From Deinococcus sp. KSM4-11 (GTDB lineage: Bacteria > Deinococcota > Deinococci > Deinococcales > Deinococcaceae), in the NCBI RefSeq assembly GCF_004801415.1, contig NZ_SSNX01000001.1, positions 1,364,001 through 1,428,000 on the forward strand: a stretch of DNA of 64,000 bases, in the 5' to 3' direction. Positions 21,927 through 33,527 of this stretch are shown one piece after another. The notes under the pieces were generated by a model. That model was not told the DNA's origin. It was given only the letters and a program-made list of their open reading frames with translations, and did not search any database. The translations under genes were made by a program, and so were the position numbers. The stretch's first letter is position 1. Every line of letters starts with the position of its first letter.

Positions 21927-22015
21927 GTGCACAGGGTAGGGCAAGCCACGGGCGCGGGTGCGACGCAGACGGGCACCGCTGCATACGGGCCGCTTTACGC
22001 CCCGCGCGTTCCTGT

Positions 22016-22021
22016 TAGACT
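22016..22021 (+). promoter_or_regulatory. -10 hexamer TAGACT of the response regulator
   Basis: Ends 6 nt before ATG 22028: leaderless transcript. Confidence 0.6.
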
Positions 22022-22027
22022 TTCTTC

Positions 22028-23062
22028 ATGCCCCGCATATTGGTCGTGGATGACGACGCCGCCATCCTCAAGCTCGTGAGCGTGATCCTCTCACGCGCCG
22101 GGCATGAGGTTCGCACCAGCAGCCACCCCGTCGAGGCGCTGGACCTGCTGAAGGTCTTCACGCCGGACCTCGTGGTGAGCGACGTGGTGATGCCGTACAT
22201 GACCGGCCTGGAGTTCCTGGAAAAGATCCGCGAGAACCCGCAACTGGCCAGCGTGCCCTTCATGCTGCTGTCCAGCCACGCCGAGCGGGGCGATGTGCGG
22301 CGCGGCATGAACCTTGGCGCGGACGATTACCTGCCCAAACCCTTCACACCCGCCGACCTGACGACCGCCGTGGACGCCCGCCTGCGCCGCGCCGGCCTGA
22401 CCCTGCAGGGCGAGAGCGGCATGCTCGCCAAGGGCCTAGGCACCGCGCAGGTCGTGTGGCAGGGCGCGGCCGTGTCGTGGGTCAGCCGCAAGGCGCTCGA
22501 ACTGTTCTTCTACCTGCTGGAGCACAAGGAAGTCACCTCCTGGGAAGCGGCCGAGGCCCTGTGGCCCGAGAAGGACGAGGCGCGCGCCAGCAGCCTGTTC
22601 CACACGACCCTGCACCGCCTGCGCCGCAGCCTGAGCAACGACGCCGTGGTCAGCGCCAACCGCCGCTACGCCCTGAACAGCGACCTGAACCCTGAGTACG
22701 ACGTGCAGCGCTTCGAACTGCTGACCGCGCAGGCCGAGCAGGGCGCGCTGGGCCTGGAGGAAATGCGGGAACTGATCAGCCAGTACGGGAACTTCCTGCC
22801 GGGCGCGGATTCCCCCTGGGTGGATGACGTCCGCGCCCGCCTGGAACAGAAGCAGTTCAGCCTCCTGGGCATCGCCGCCAAGGCGGCCACCAGCGCCGGG
22901 AAGGCCAAGGACGCCGCCCAGTTCCACCAGCGCGCCCTGGCCATCGATCCCATGAGCGAGCAGGACTGGCAGGGACTCGCCAAGGCGCTGGATTCCATTG
23001 GTGACCCCCGCGCCCGCCTCGCCGCACAACGTGAAGCGTGGTGGGCCGTAGACATGGACTGA
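22028..23062 (+). CDS. Response regulator with winged-helix and BTAD-like (SARP-type) output
   Basis: Two-component regulator of 344 residues. The receiver domain (1-120) has the acidic pocket DDD at 8-10, phospho-acceptor D in LVVSDVVMPYMTG, the Ser switch in MLLSSHAERGD and the lysine in DDYLPKPFTP. A winged-helix region follows (VSWVSRKALELFFYLLEHKEVTSWEAAEALWP, then HTTLHRLRRSL). The last part (DVQRFELLTAQAEQG to the end) is an alpha-helical bacterial transcriptional activation domain. The mix recalls SARP/AfsR regulators with an added receiver. No sensor kinase is adjacent. A strong terminator follows. Confidence 0.85.
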   Translation: MPRILVVDDDAAILKLVSVILSRAGHEVRTSSHPVEALDLLKVFTPDLVVSDVVMPYMTGLEFLEKIRENPQLASVPFMLLSSHAERGDVRRGMNLGADDYLPKPFTPADLTTAVDARLRRAGLTLQGESGMLAKGLGTAQVVWQGAAVSWVSRKALELFFYLLEHKEVTSWEAAEALWPEKDEARASSLFHTTLHRLRRSLSNDAVVSANRRYALNSDLNPEYDVQRFELLTAQAEQGALGLEEMRELISQYGNFLPGADSPWVDDVRARLEQKQFSLLGIAAKAATSAGKAKDAAQFHQRALAIDPMSEQDWQGLAKALDSIGDPRARLAAQREAWWAVDMD

Positions 23063-23083
23063 CACGGCGTCTGGGTTGATGGG

Positions 23084-23108
23084 CTCCCCGCGTGGGGAGT
23101 TCTTTTTT
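23084..23108 (+). terminator. Intrinsic terminator after the response regulator
   Basis: CTCCCC / GGGGAG with a GCGT loop, then TTCTTTTTT. It lies 21 nt after the stop and separates this gene from the alaS promoter. Confidence 0.8.
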
Positions 23109-23158
23109 GCAGAGCCTTCACCGGCACGCTCGTCCCGGTCTGCTTTCCCGGCCCGCGC

Positions 23159-23164
23159 TAGACT
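23159..23164 (+). promoter_or_regulatory. -10 hexamer TAGACT of alaS
   Basis: Ends 7 nt before ATG 23172. It sets the alaS start and shows that alaS, unlike leuS and aspS here, has no leader. Confidence 0.6.
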
Positions 23165-23171
23165 TCCCTTT

Positions 23172-25862
<2,691 letters not shown>

Positions 25863-25970
25863 GTGACTGATCACGGAGCCGCCCCAGAACGCCCCGTTCT
25901 GATGCAGGTGCGCCGCTGAACCCAACCGAGCCTCCGCTGGCGATAGAGGCGTACGCGCTACCCTCCACCC

Positions 25971-27356
25971 ATGCCTCTGCTTGAGACCATCCGTTCCCTG
26001 GCCCCCTACCTGGCATCCTGGCTGGAGGTTCAGCGCGACCTGGCGCGGGTGCCGGGCGTGCAGGTGGCGGTGCGCGTGCAGGGCGAACTGGCCGCGTCAT
26101 TCGCGCTGGGCGTGGCGAACATGGGGACGGGCGAGCGCCTGACGCCGGGGCACCTGTTCCGGATCGCGTCTCATTCAAAGACCTTCACGGCGACCGGCAT
26201 CTTCCAGCTTGTTCAGGCCGGGCAACTGCGCCTGGACGACCCGGCGGGCCGCTGGCTGCCGGAACTGGAGGGCTCGCCTGCCGCGGCCATGACGGTGCGG
26301 GAACTGCTGGGGCACCAGTCGGGCATCAACCGGGACGGCGCGGACAGCGATTACTGGCAGCAGCTTCACGACTTCCCGGATCGGGAGGCGCTGATCGACC
26401 TGTGCCGCGCGGAGGCGGTGTTCGCGCCGAACGAGCACTTCAAGTACTCGAACATGGGGTACTCGCTGCTGGGGCTGATCATCGAGGCGGCCAGCGGGCA
26501 GTCCTACGAGGCGTTCGTGGCGGCGCAGATCACCGGGCCGCTGGGGCTGCGGAATCTGGGGCCGGAACTCCCGGCCCAGCGCGAGGCGGAGCTGGCCTCC
26601 GGGCACAGCGGGCTGCTGGCGGGGAACGACGTGCGGCGCGCGCTGCCGTCATCGGACACACGGGCGATGGCGGCCGCCACAGGCTTTTACGGCACGGCGG
26701 AGGACGTCACCGCCTATTTCGCGGCGCATGCCCTGGGGCAGACCACGCTGCTGTCCGACGCGGCGAAGCGGCTGATGCAGCGCCGGGAATCCGAGATCCG
26801 GCGGCCCACACGGCGCTGGTACGGGCTGGGATTCATTCTGGATGAGGTGGGGGGACGCCCCCTGGTGGGACACTCAGGCGGGTTTCCGGGTCACATCACG
26901 CAGTCGTGGCTCGATCCGGAGTCGGGCCTGTCGGTGTCGGTGCTCACGAATTGCCTGGGCGGCCCCGCGACCGAGTGGGCCACGAACCTGATCAAGCTCA
27001 TCGATCTGGCCACGAAGCCGCCGGAGAGGAAGGAGGCCGACGCGCCGGGGGTCAGCCTGGACAGCTTCACGGGCCGCTTCGCCACCGACTGGGGCGTGTT
27101 CGATGTCGTGAATCTGGGGGGTCGGCTGGTCTCACTGTCTCCGCAGGGCGACCCTGCCCTGAGTGTCACGGAGTTGACCGTCGTGGATGCCGACACGCTC
27201 GCCCCGGCCCCGGAGGCGGGCTTCGGCGCAGTCGGTGAGGCCTTCCGCTTCCAGCGGGGTGCGGACGGCACCACCCTGTGGGTGCGCCAGGGCGGCGGGC
27301 GGGCCTGGCCCATCGCGGCGTACCGAGCCCGCGTGGGCCTCGCGCCGCTGGGCTGA
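25971..27356 (+). CDS. Serine hydrolase, class C beta-lactamase/penicillin-binding-protein fold
   Basis: A 461-residue beta-lactamase-related hydrolase. The SxxK nucleophile motif is in FRIASHSKTFTATGIFQL. The YxN motif is YSNMGYSLLGLIIE, and the third box is HSGGFPGHI. No signal peptide is seen, so it is probably cytosolic and more likely an esterase or D-amino-acid peptidase than an antibiotic lactamase. The C-terminal 110 residues (FTGRFATDWGVFDVVNLGGRL) form an extra beta domain common in this family. The ATG at 25971 follows TACCCT by 6 nt. The PfkB gene starts 8 nt after its stop, so the two form an operon. Confidence 0.85.
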   Translation: MPLLETIRSLAPYLASWLEVQRDLARVPGVQVAVRVQGELAASFALGVANMGTGERLTPGHLFRIASHSKTFTATGIFQLVQAGQLRLDDPAGRWLPELEGSPAAAMTVRELLGHQSGINRDGADSDYWQQLHDFPDREALIDLCRAEAVFAPNEHFKYSNMGYSLLGLIIEAASGQSYEAFVAAQITGPLGLRNLGPELPAQREAELASGHSGLLAGNDVRRALPSSDTRAMAAATGFYGTAEDVTAYFAAHALGQTTLLSDAAKRLMQRRESEIRRPTRRWYGLGFILDEVGGRPLVGHSGGFPGHITQSWLDPESGLSVSVLTNCLGGPATEWATNLIKLIDLATKPPERKEADAPGVSLDSFTGRFATDWGVFDVVNLGGRLVSLSPQGDPALSVTELTVVDADTLAPAPEAGFGAVGEAFRFQRGADGTTLWVRQGGGRAWPIAAYRARVGLAPLG

Positions 27357-27364
27357 GCTTCGTC

Positions 27365-28246
27365 ATGACCCGTCCCCTGCTGGTGTGCGGCAACGCAAAT
27401 CTGGAGACCGTGCTGGGTCTGGAGGGCGAGTTCCTGCCCGTTCAGGGCGACGCGGTCACGGATCGCCTGAGCGTGAACGTCAGCGGAGTGGGGGTCAACC
27501 TCGTGCGTGGCCTGTCCCGGCTGGGCAGTCCGGTGCGGTTCGTCACCCTACTGGGGAACGACGTGGCAGGTCGCACCGTCCGGCAGGAACTGGACGGAAT
27601 CGAGTGGCACGCCATGCCCGTCCGGGCCACCGCGCAGACGCTCGCGCTGGTGCGCCCGGACGGTCGGCACACCTTCTACCGGGACATCAAGGGAAACGAG
27701 CAGGCCGACACGCCAGTGGCCGCGTTCCGGGCGGCCCTCCCCGGCTGCGGCGCGGCCCTGCTCACGAACATCGGCTGGACGCGCGACCTGCTGCCCGTGG
27801 CGCGGGCGGCGGGCGTGCCCATCCAGACAGACGTGCACGAGATCTCCAGCGTGGACGCTCCGTACGACCAGCCGTACCTCGACGCGGCGGACGTGCTGCT
27901 GTTCAGCGCGGCGCGGCTCACGGATCCGGCAGGCTTCCTGCTGGCCCTGCGGGAGTGCTGCCGGGCACACGTGATCATTGCCGGGCTGGGCGAAGGCGGG
28001 GCGCTGCTGCTGGAACGCGGCGCCGACCGTGTGCACCATCAGCCCGCGTTTCGCGTGGTCGCCACACACCGGGGCGGCGCGGGCGATGCCCTGGCCGCCG
28101 CGTTCGCGCACTTCCTGTTCACACGCGGGCACGATCCGCGCGAGGCGCTGCGGTTGGCGTGTGCTGCGGCGGCCCTGAAACTGCGCGGGAAGGGCAGCGG
28201 CGAGGGCCACGCGACCGAGGCGGAAGTGCGGGCGCTGGCGGGCTAA
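27365..28246 (+). CDS. PfkB-family carbohydrate kinase
   Basis: A ribokinase-like sugar or nucleoside kinase of 293 residues. The N-terminus LLVCGNANLETVLGLEGEF aligns with the first PfkB strand. GVGVNLVRGLSRLGSPVRFVTLLGNDVAG is the substrate-side glycine motif. The PfkB signature 2 with the anion-hole and catalytic aspartate is HRGGAGDALAAAFAHFL. The substrate is not evident. It is coupled to the upstream serine hydrolase and its stop overlaps the converging methyltransferase stop by 3 nt. Confidence 0.87.
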   Translation: MTRPLLVCGNANLETVLGLEGEFLPVQGDAVTDRLSVNVSGVGVNLVRGLSRLGSPVRFVTLLGNDVAGRTVRQELDGIEWHAMPVRATAQTLALVRPDGRHTFYRDIKGNEQADTPVAAFRAALPGCGAALLTNIGWTRDLLPVARAAGVPIQTDVHEISSVDAPYDQPYLDAADVLLFSAARLTDPAGFLLALRECCRAHVIIAGLGEGGALLLERGADRVHHQPAFRVVATHRGGAGDALAAAFAHFLFTRGHDPREALRLACAAAALKLRGKGSGEGHATEAEVRALAG

Positions 28247-28791
28247 CCCGGTGCCGTCGCTCCCTTCACGGCGTCAAGAATCACGCTGGTGAATCCCGGT
28301 TCCCCCGCCCTGGCGCGCCAGCCCGCGTTGCGGTGGTCGAGCTGCCGGCTGCGGTAGATAGGAGCGGCGTCGGCCTGCCAGTCCGTTTGGTGGAAGGTGC
28401 CGGCCGCGTCCCACCATTCCAGGGGACGCACGTCGAAGCCCGCCCGCGTGAACACCGGGGCGAAGGTGTCGATGGTGTACAGCACCCGGTGGTCGTGCGC
28501 CGGGCCAGGGCCGTTCAAGGCGACGAGGGCCTGATAGGCAGGATCGGGGTGGTGGCCGTCCAGCACGGCGACCCGCAGGAACCCGCCGGGCTTCAGGTAC
28601 GCGAAGACGAGGCGGGCGGCGCGTTCGCTCTCGGCTGCCGTCAGGTGCTCCGAGACGTGCTCGCACAGGAAGGCATCAGTACGTCTCTGGCCGAAGTACG
28701 AGGCAAAACTGGCCGGGTCGAGCAGGTCGAGTTCCGCCTGCTGCGTCGGAATCCAGCCCTCCCAGCACTGCTCGCCCGCTCCGATGGTCAT
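28243..28791 (-). CDS. Methyltransferase-like protein (short class I fold)
   Basis: 182 residues. It resembles the second half of a SAM methyltransferase: DAFLCEHVSEHL in the motif II/IV position and AYLKPGGFLRVAVLDGHH as motif V/VI. A usual motif I GxGxG is missing; the N-terminal WEGWIPTQQAELDLLDPASF replaces it. This architecture occurs in type-11-like methyltransferases that act with truncated N-termini, and SAM binding is uncertain. It is 10 nt downstream of the YjbR-like gene on the same strand. Confidence 0.7.
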   Translation of the reverse strand: MTIGAGEQCWEGWIPTQQAELDLLDPASFASYFGQRRTDAFLCEHVSEHLTAAESERAARLVFAYLKPGGFLRVAVLDGHHPDPAYQALVALNGPGPAHDHRVLYTIDTFAPVFTRAGFDVRPLEWWDAAGTFHQTDWQADAAPIYRSRQLDHRNAGWRARAGEPGFTSVILDAVKGATAPG

Positions 28792-28801
28792 GAAGGCGTG
28801 G

Positions 28802-29158
28802 TCACAGGCCCAGTTCCGCCCGCGTGGCGCGCGTCAGGCCCTTCACGACCAGGGCATGGCTTCCCGCCAGCAGCTCGCGCACCAGTCCGTCGGGCACGCG
28901 GCCGTCGAGGGTCACGGTGATCCAGTGCCGTTTGTTCAGGTGGTAGCCGGGAACGATCGCGTCGTAGGAGGCGCGCAGCTCGTCGCCGCGTTCCGGACGC
29001 ACCTTCAGCGAGAGGGTCAGGGGATCGCCGTTCACGTCGGTCAGGGCGTACACCTTGCCAGCCACCTTGAGCACCAGGGTGGTCATGCCGAACGGGAAGG
29101 TCTCCTGCGAGTGCGGCAGCGCGGCACACGCGGCGCGAAGGTCGGCAATCGAGTGCAT
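28802..29158 (-). CDS. MmcQ/YjbR family protein
   Basis: A 118-residue protein of the MmcQ/YjbR family, a double-wing CyaY-like fold often annotated as DNA-binding. Family features are the N-terminal AACAALPHSQETFPFG, VLKVAGKVYALTDVNGDPLTLSLKV, and the C-terminal YHLNKRHWITVTLDGRVPDGLVRELLAGSHALVVKGL. The ATG at 29158 follows -10 TATCCT (29165-29170) by 6 nt. Upstream in-frame codons are Arg-rich noise. It heads a two-gene unit with the methyltransferase-like gene. Confidence 0.88.
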   Translation of the reverse strand: MHSIADLRAACAALPHSQETFPFGMTTLVLKVAGKVYALTDVNGDPLTLSLKVRPERGDELRASYDAIVPGYHLNKRHWITVTLDGRVPDGLVRELLAGSHALVVKGLTRATRAELGL

Positions 29159-29174
29159 GACCGCAGGATAGAAC

Positions 29175-29435
29175 TCAGCTTTCCGTGATGGGGTCGATGC
29201 CCTCGGCCTGCTCCAGCGCCTCGTTCGCCTCGACGATACTGCCGTCGCCACCGCCCACGAGGTCCGTGACTTCCTGCGCGCTCAGGCGCTGCCCGGTTGG
29301 CCTCTGGAGCTGGGGAGCGTCCGGCAGGTCGGCCGGCATCGGCCCCTGTTCGGCCGGCTGGTACTCCGGGGGTGGCGTCTGGTGCGGGAGCAGGGTGGGA
29401 TTCACGGGCAGCGGGTCACGGTCGTCTGAGGTCAT
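29175..29435 (-). CDS. Small hypothetical protein, Pro- and acid-rich
   Basis: 86 residues, not recognised. The first half is disordered and proline-rich (PTLLPHQTPPPEYQPAEQGP). The second half holds a possible helix-turn (LSAQEVTDLVGGGDGSI, then VEANEALEQAEGIDPITES). It is probably real because codon use matches neighbours and it fills the space between two genes exactly. CACAGT, a weak -10, lies 5 nt before the ATG at 29435. Confidence 0.5.
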   Translation of the reverse strand: MTSDDRDPLPVNPTLLPHQTPPPEYQPAEQGPMPADLPDAPQLQRPTGQRLSAQEVTDLVGGGDGSIVEANEALEQAEGIDPITES

Positions 29436-29512
29436 GCTCCACTGTGGCAGGGCCGCGGGCGCCGTGGTTGAAGGGCTCCTCAAGGCACCGTGAGCGTGGC
29501 GGGCGCCCGCTC

Positions 29513-29518
29513 TACACT
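29513..29518 (+). promoter_or_regulatory. -10 hexamer TACACT of the FAD oxidoreductase
   Basis: Ends 7 nt before ATG 29526; the ATG-like start at 29490 lies upstream of it and is rejected. Confidence 0.55.
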
Positions 29519-29525
29519 GCCGGTC

Positions 29526-30644
29526 ATGGCCGGGTCGGATGTGGTGGTGGTCGGGGCGGGCATCATGGGCGCGGCGTGTGCGGCCCGCCTGGGCGAGCGG
29601 GGCCTGCGCGTGACCGTGCTGGAGCAGGCGGCCAGTCCGGCGCTGGGCTCCAGCGGGCGCAGCGCGGCGGGCGTGCGCACGCAGTTCCATACGGACACGA
29701 ACATCCTGCTGTCCATGCACAGCATCGCGGAGTACCGGACGATGCCGCAGGCGGAGTACCGCCCGGTCGGGTACGCGATCCTGGTGCCGCCGGACGCCTG
29801 GGCGGCGCACGCGGCGGGAGTCGAGCGGCAGCGGGCGCTCGGCGCGGACGTGCGGGTGCTCGGCCTCCAGAACGCTCAGGAAATCGTTCCCTTCGATGCC
29901 AGCGGCCTGCATGCCTGCACCTTCGGGCCAGGTGACGGCGTGGTCGATCCGCACGGCATCACCTACGCGTTCCTCCAGCAGGCGCGCGACACGGGCGCGG
30001 CGCTCTACACCGACACCCAGGTCATGGCCCTGGAACGTCGCGGGGAGCGGTGGCACGTCCGCACCGACCGGGGCGACTTCGACGCGCCGATCCTGGTGAA
30101 CACGGCCGGCGCGTGGGCGGGGGAACTGGCGGCCCTGGCGGGGTTCGAGCTGCCCGTCTGGCCGGCGCGGCGCATGGTGTACGCCACTGGCCCCCTCCCG
30201 GATCGGCGGCCGGTACCGATGACGTTCGACCTCAGTTCCGGCGTGTGGCTGCGTTCCGAGGGACAGCGCATCATCATGGGCCGCGCCAACCCGGCCGACC
30301 GGGGCTGGCAGGGCGGCCTGGACTGGGACTGGCTGCCCGATACGCTGGAGCCCGCCCTGACGCGTTTTCCATGGCTGGAGGCGGCGGGCCTGGATCGCCA
30401 CGCGAGCTGGTGGGGGTACTACGAGGTCACGCCGGACGAGATGCCGATCGTGGGCTGCATGCCGGGCGTGCCGGGCTGGGTGAACGCCTGCGGCTTCTCC
30501 GGACATGGCGTCATGCAGGCGGCCGCGATCGGCCGGGTGGTGGCGCAGGAGGTGCTGGGCGAGAAGACGTTCATCGACATCGATCCGCTGCGCTTCGAGC
30601 GCTTCTCGCATGGCTCCACGCAGGTCAAAGACCTTCAGGTCTGA
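29526..30644 (+). CDS. FAD-dependent amino-acid oxidase family protein (DAO/sarcosine-oxidase-like)
   Basis: A 372-residue flavoenzyme. The N-terminal dinucleotide fold is VVVVGAGIMGAACAARLGERGLRVTVLE (given here only to its glycine motif GAGIMG). SSGRSAAGVRTQ is the FAD-contact loop of the DAO family, NTAGAWAGELAAL is the second FAD segment, and the C-terminal GFSGHGVMQAAAIGRVVA is the third. The substrate is probably a secondary or D-amino acid; glycine or sarcosine oxidase and dimethylglycine dehydrogenase are the close options. A monocistronic, leaderless transcript is expected. Confidence 0.87.
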   Translation: MAGSDVVVVGAGIMGAACAARLGERGLRVTVLEQAASPALGSSGRSAAGVRTQFHTDTNILLSMHSIAEYRTMPQAEYRPVGYAILVPPDAWAAHAAGVERQRALGADVRVLGLQNAQEIVPFDASGLHACTFGPGDGVVDPHGITYAFLQQARDTGAALYTDTQVMALERRGERWHVRTDRGDFDAPILVNTAGAWAGELAALAGFELPVWPARRMVYATGPLPDRRPVPMTFDLSSGVWLRSEGQRIIMGRANPADRGWQGGLDWDWLPDTLEPALTRFPWLEAAGLDRHASWWGYYEVTPDEMPIVGCMPGVPGWVNACGFSGHGVMQAAAIGRVVAQEVLGEKTFIDIDPLRFERFSHGSTQVKDLQV

Positions 30645-30666
30645 GCAGAGGAGTTCTGGAACAGAC

Positions 30667-30700
30667 AGGCTCCCCACCGGTCAATCCGTGTGGGGAGCCT
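30667..30700. terminator. Bidirectional hairpin terminator
   Basis: AGGCTCCCCAC / GTGGGGAGCCT, an 11-bp perfect stem with a 12-nt loop, lying between two converging stops (30644 and 30714). It lacks a long T run. Confidence 0.6.
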
Positions 30701-30713
30701 GCGAGACCTGGGG

Positions 30714-32072
30714 TTACTTCGGCAGCAGGTGGTACAGCTCGATCCCGCGCGCGGTGCGATCCTTGAAGCCCGTCCAGGAGGTGTCGTCGGGCTTGGGGGT
30801 GCCGTCGGCGTTGCGGCTGAACTTGATGTCGTTCGAGTGCTGCACCGGCACGTTCAGGTAGGTGGCGGCGGCGGCCTGGCCCTTGAGTTTCAGGTTCAGG
30901 AACGCGGTCACGAAGTGCTCGTTGAGGTTGTTCAGGCGGCCCATGTCCCACGCGGGTTCGGCGTAGTGCATGTAATCGTCGAAGGAGTTCAACGCCGCGG
31001 CCGGGGGCGGGTTCGGGGCGGCGTTGTGCGCGGCGTTCTCGTATACGACCATGTACCGCTCGGCGTTCACGGCGTTCTCGAACAGGGGTTTCACGCCGCC
31101 CTCGTAGAAGGCCACGTCATCGCGGTCGCCGACGATGAACAGGGTGGGCACCTTCAGGTTCTGCAGTCCGGCGTCCTCCCAGAATCCGTACTTGCCGCCG
31201 AAGTTCACGCCGATGGCCTTCACGGCGGCGTCTCCCCCCCAGGGTGCGAAGGCGACGACCGCCTTGATGCGCGGATCGACCGTGAAGTTCCCCACCTGCC
31301 GCTGCGTGAAGGCCCCGCCGGGCACCAGTGGGGCCATCTGCGGGCCGTAGCCGGCGCCGGCCGCGTTCAGCGCGCCGTAGCCGCCCATCGAGTAGCCCAC
31401 GATGGCGGTCTGGTCGGCGTTCACGACATTGCTCAGGAAGGAACCGCTGGCCGACTGGCCTAAGCGCGCCATCTCGCCGAGCACGAAGGTGTCGTCCAGG
31501 GCGCGGTTGACCAGGGTGCTGGCGAACGCGGCCTTGTCGCCGTGCGTGGAGTCGGTGTGGTCGATGGACGCGACGATGTACCCCTTGCTGGCGAGGTTCT
31601 CGGCCAGGTAGGACATCAGGTACCGGCTGCCGGGGTAACCGTGCGAGAGGATCACCAGCGGGAACGGCCCGGCCTGCACGGCGGGCGCGTCGCGGGTGGC
31701 GCGGCCCGGCGTCTCGAAGGGCGTGTTCGGGCGCTTGGGGTCCCCAGGGCCACTGCCGAGCACGTCCTGGTACGTGGTGCTGCCACTGCCGCTCACGCCG
31801 GGCGCGGGGTACCAGACTTCCACGGTCAGAGGCCGGTCGTACAGCGGGATGGCGCCGTCCTTGGGGGCGTGCACGATGTCCTGCTGGCCCGAATGGACGA
31901 GCTTCAGCGTGCGGACGCCGACGGCGTACTGCCCGCGCGCCGCGAGTTCCGGGGCGTCCGGGCGCAGATCGCCGGGCACGGTCAGCGGGGCAGGCATGGT
32001 CTGGGCGCGTGCCGGGAGCACGCTGGCGGGGATGAGCAGGGCGCAGGTCAGGAGCAGGCGGGATCGCTTCAT
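30714..32072 (-). CDS. Secreted alpha/beta hydrolase (PAF-acetylhydrolase/cutinase-like)
   Basis: 452 residues with a Sec signal peptide ([24 protein letters not shown], cleaved after about residue 24; quoted only as K/R then a hydrophobic core and ARA). The core is an alpha/beta hydrolase: [20 protein letters not shown] (oxyanion region), nucleophile elbow GYSMGGYG, an acid in LFIVGDRDD and the late histidine YENAAHN. It belongs to the dienelactone-hydrolase/PAF-acetylhydrolase cluster that includes polyester esterases. Shine-Dalgarno GGAGG precedes the ATG. A paralogue lies directly upstream (32225-33493). Confidence 0.85.
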   Translation of the reverse strand: MKRSRLLLTCALLIPASVLPARAQTMPAPLTVPGDLRPDAPELAARGQYAVGVRTLKLVHSGQQDIVHAPKDGAIPLYDRPLTVEVWYPAPGVSGSGSTTYQDVLGSGPGDPKRPNTPFETPGRATRDAPAVQAGPFPLVILSHGYPGSRYLMSYLAENLASKGYIVASIDHTDSTHGDKAAFASTLVNRALDDTFVLGEMARLGQSASGSFLSNVVNADQTAIVGYSMGGYGALNAAGAGYGPQMAPLVPGGAFTQRQVGNFTVDPRIKAVVAFAPWGGDAAVKAIGVNFGGKYGFWEDAGLQNLKVPTLFIVGDRDDVAFYEGGVKPLFENAVNAERYMVVYENAAHNAAPNPPPAAALNSFDDYMHYAEPAWDMGRLNNLNEHFVTAFLNLKLKGQAAAATYLNVPVQHSNDIKFSRNADGTPKPDDTSWTGFKDRTARGIELYHLLPK

Positions 32073-32179
32073 GGAACAACCTCCAGGGTGCCGTCACCCA
32101 TGACAGGTGATCAGCCGGGTCGAACAGATGTTCAGTGCTGTGCCCAGCCTACCCTCCCGCCGCACCGTCAGGCCATCGT

Positions 32180-32218
32180 CAAGAAGAAATGAAGATGCCG
32201 GGGCAGTGTGCCTGCCCC
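32180..32218 (-). terminator. Terminator after the cytosolic hydrolase
   Basis: On the minus strand, GGGGCAG / CTGCCCC with a GCACA loop is followed by a T/C-rich tail (CTTCATTTCTTCTTG). It separates the two hydrolase paralogues. Confidence 0.55.
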
Positions 32219-32224
32219 ACCGCG

Positions 32225-33493
32225 TTACTTCTCGGTGGGGTGAGGGCCGTTCAGATGGTGCAGCTCAATCCCCACGGCACTGCGCGGCGGAAAGCCCGGC
32301 CACGGACGGTTCGGCCCCGCGTCATTCGAGCGGGGCGTCGGCACGTCCAGATACGCGGCGGCGTCGGCCCGGCCCCGCAGATGGCCGTCCAGGAACGCGG
32401 TGATGAAGTGCTGGTTGAGGTTGTTCAGGCGCGTGGTGTCCCACGCGGGTTCCGCGAAACGCATGAAGTCGTCGTGGCCCACACCGGAGGCCAGCGTGGA
32501 CGGCATGGCGTTCGGCGCGACGTTGTGCCGCGCGTTCTGGTACACGATGAGCACGCGCTCGGCGTTCACCACGTGCTCGAACAGCGCCTTCACGCCGCCC
32601 TCGAAACCGGACACGTCGTCCAGGTCACCCGTGATGAACAGCGTGGGCACCCGCAGGGCTCCCAGGCCCTCGGCGTCCCAGAAGCCGTGCGGGCCACCAT
32701 TGGGAATGCTGGCGGTTCTCACGGCCGTGTCGCCTCCCCAGGGCGCCAGCACCGCGACGGCCTTGATGCGCGGATCGATGGTGTACGCGCCGGTCAGCCG
32801 CGCCGCGAGCGCGCCCCCCGGCACCAGTCCCAGCAGGTTCGGGGCGAAGCCCGCCCCGGCCGCGTTCAGGGCACCGTAACCGCCCATGGAGTACCCGATC
32901 AGGCCCGTGTGGGAGGGATCGACCGCGCCCTCCAGCGGGGACGCGCTGCCGGGAGCCCCGAGGCGGGCGAGTTCCTCCAGCGTGAACAGGATGTCCGTGG
33001 GCCGGTGGAGCAGCGTGACGGCAAACGGCCCCTGATCCGCGAAGGTGCTGCCCGTGTGGTCGATGGCGGCCACCACGTAGCCCTTGCTCGCCAGGTTCTC
33101 GGTGAGGTTCGTCAGGAAGTACCGGCTGCCCGGATAGCCGTGCGAGACGATCAGCAGCGGGAAGGAGCCGCCCTCCAGGGCCGGCGCGTCCCGCCACGCC
33201 CGGCCCAACACCTCCAGTGGCAGGGCACCGGGCAGGACGTCCTCATAGGTCTCCTGGCCACTGCCGCTCACGCCGGGCGTGGGGTACCAGACCTCCACGG
33301 TCAGGGGCCGGTCGCGGCGCGGCAGCTCACCGCCGGTCAGTTCCGCCGTCACGTCCGGCTGGGCCGGGTTCAGCAGATGCAGCGTCCGGACGCCCACCGC
33401 ATGCGGGCCGCGCGGCGCGAGGGCCGGAGCGTCCGGCCGGGCATCGCCGGGCACGAAGAAAGCGGTGGACTCGGACGGCAGGCTGGAGGTCAT
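32225..33493 (-). CDS. Alpha/beta hydrolase, signal-less paralogue of the neighbouring hydrolase
   Basis: 422 residues, clearly a tandem copy of 30714-32072. Shared blocks include [34 protein letters not shown], the nucleophile elbow [16 protein letters not shown] and APWGGD. The acid is in LFITGDLDD and the histidine in YQNARHN. Here the N-terminus (MTSSLPSESTAFFVPGDARP) has no signal peptide, so the enzyme should stay in the cytosol. The ATG at 33493 follows -10 TATCAT (33501-33506) by 7 nt. Substrate unknown. Confidence 0.83.
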   Translation of the reverse strand: MTSSLPSESTAFFVPGDARPDAPALAPRGPHAVGVRTLHLLNPAQPDVTAELTGGELPRRDRPLTVEVWYPTPGVSGSGQETYEDVLPGALPLEVLGRAWRDAPALEGGSFPLLIVSHGYPGSRYFLTNLTENLASKGYVVAAIDHTGSTFADQGPFAVTLLHRPTDILFTLEELARLGAPGSASPLEGAVDPSHTGLIGYSMGGYGALNAAGAGFAPNLLGLVPGGALAARLTGAYTIDPRIKAVAVLAPWGGDTAVRTASIPNGGPHGFWDAEGLGALRVPTLFITGDLDDVSGFEGGVKALFEHVVNAERVLIVYQNARHNVAPNAMPSTLASGVGHDDFMRFAEPAWDTTRLNNLNQHFITAFLDGHLRGRADAAAYLDVPTPRSNDAGPNRPWPGFPPRSAVGIELHHLNGPHPTEK

Positions 33494-33527
33494 GCCCTGG
33501 ATGATAGAGGCGCGGCGTGGCAGACCC

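Noticed and set aside
32071..32101. Ten-codon frame [10 protein letters not shown] ending in ATGA over the start of the secreted hydrolase
   Set aside because: No -10 hexamer 6-8 nt before its ATG and the hydrolase has its own GGAGG; treated as chance.
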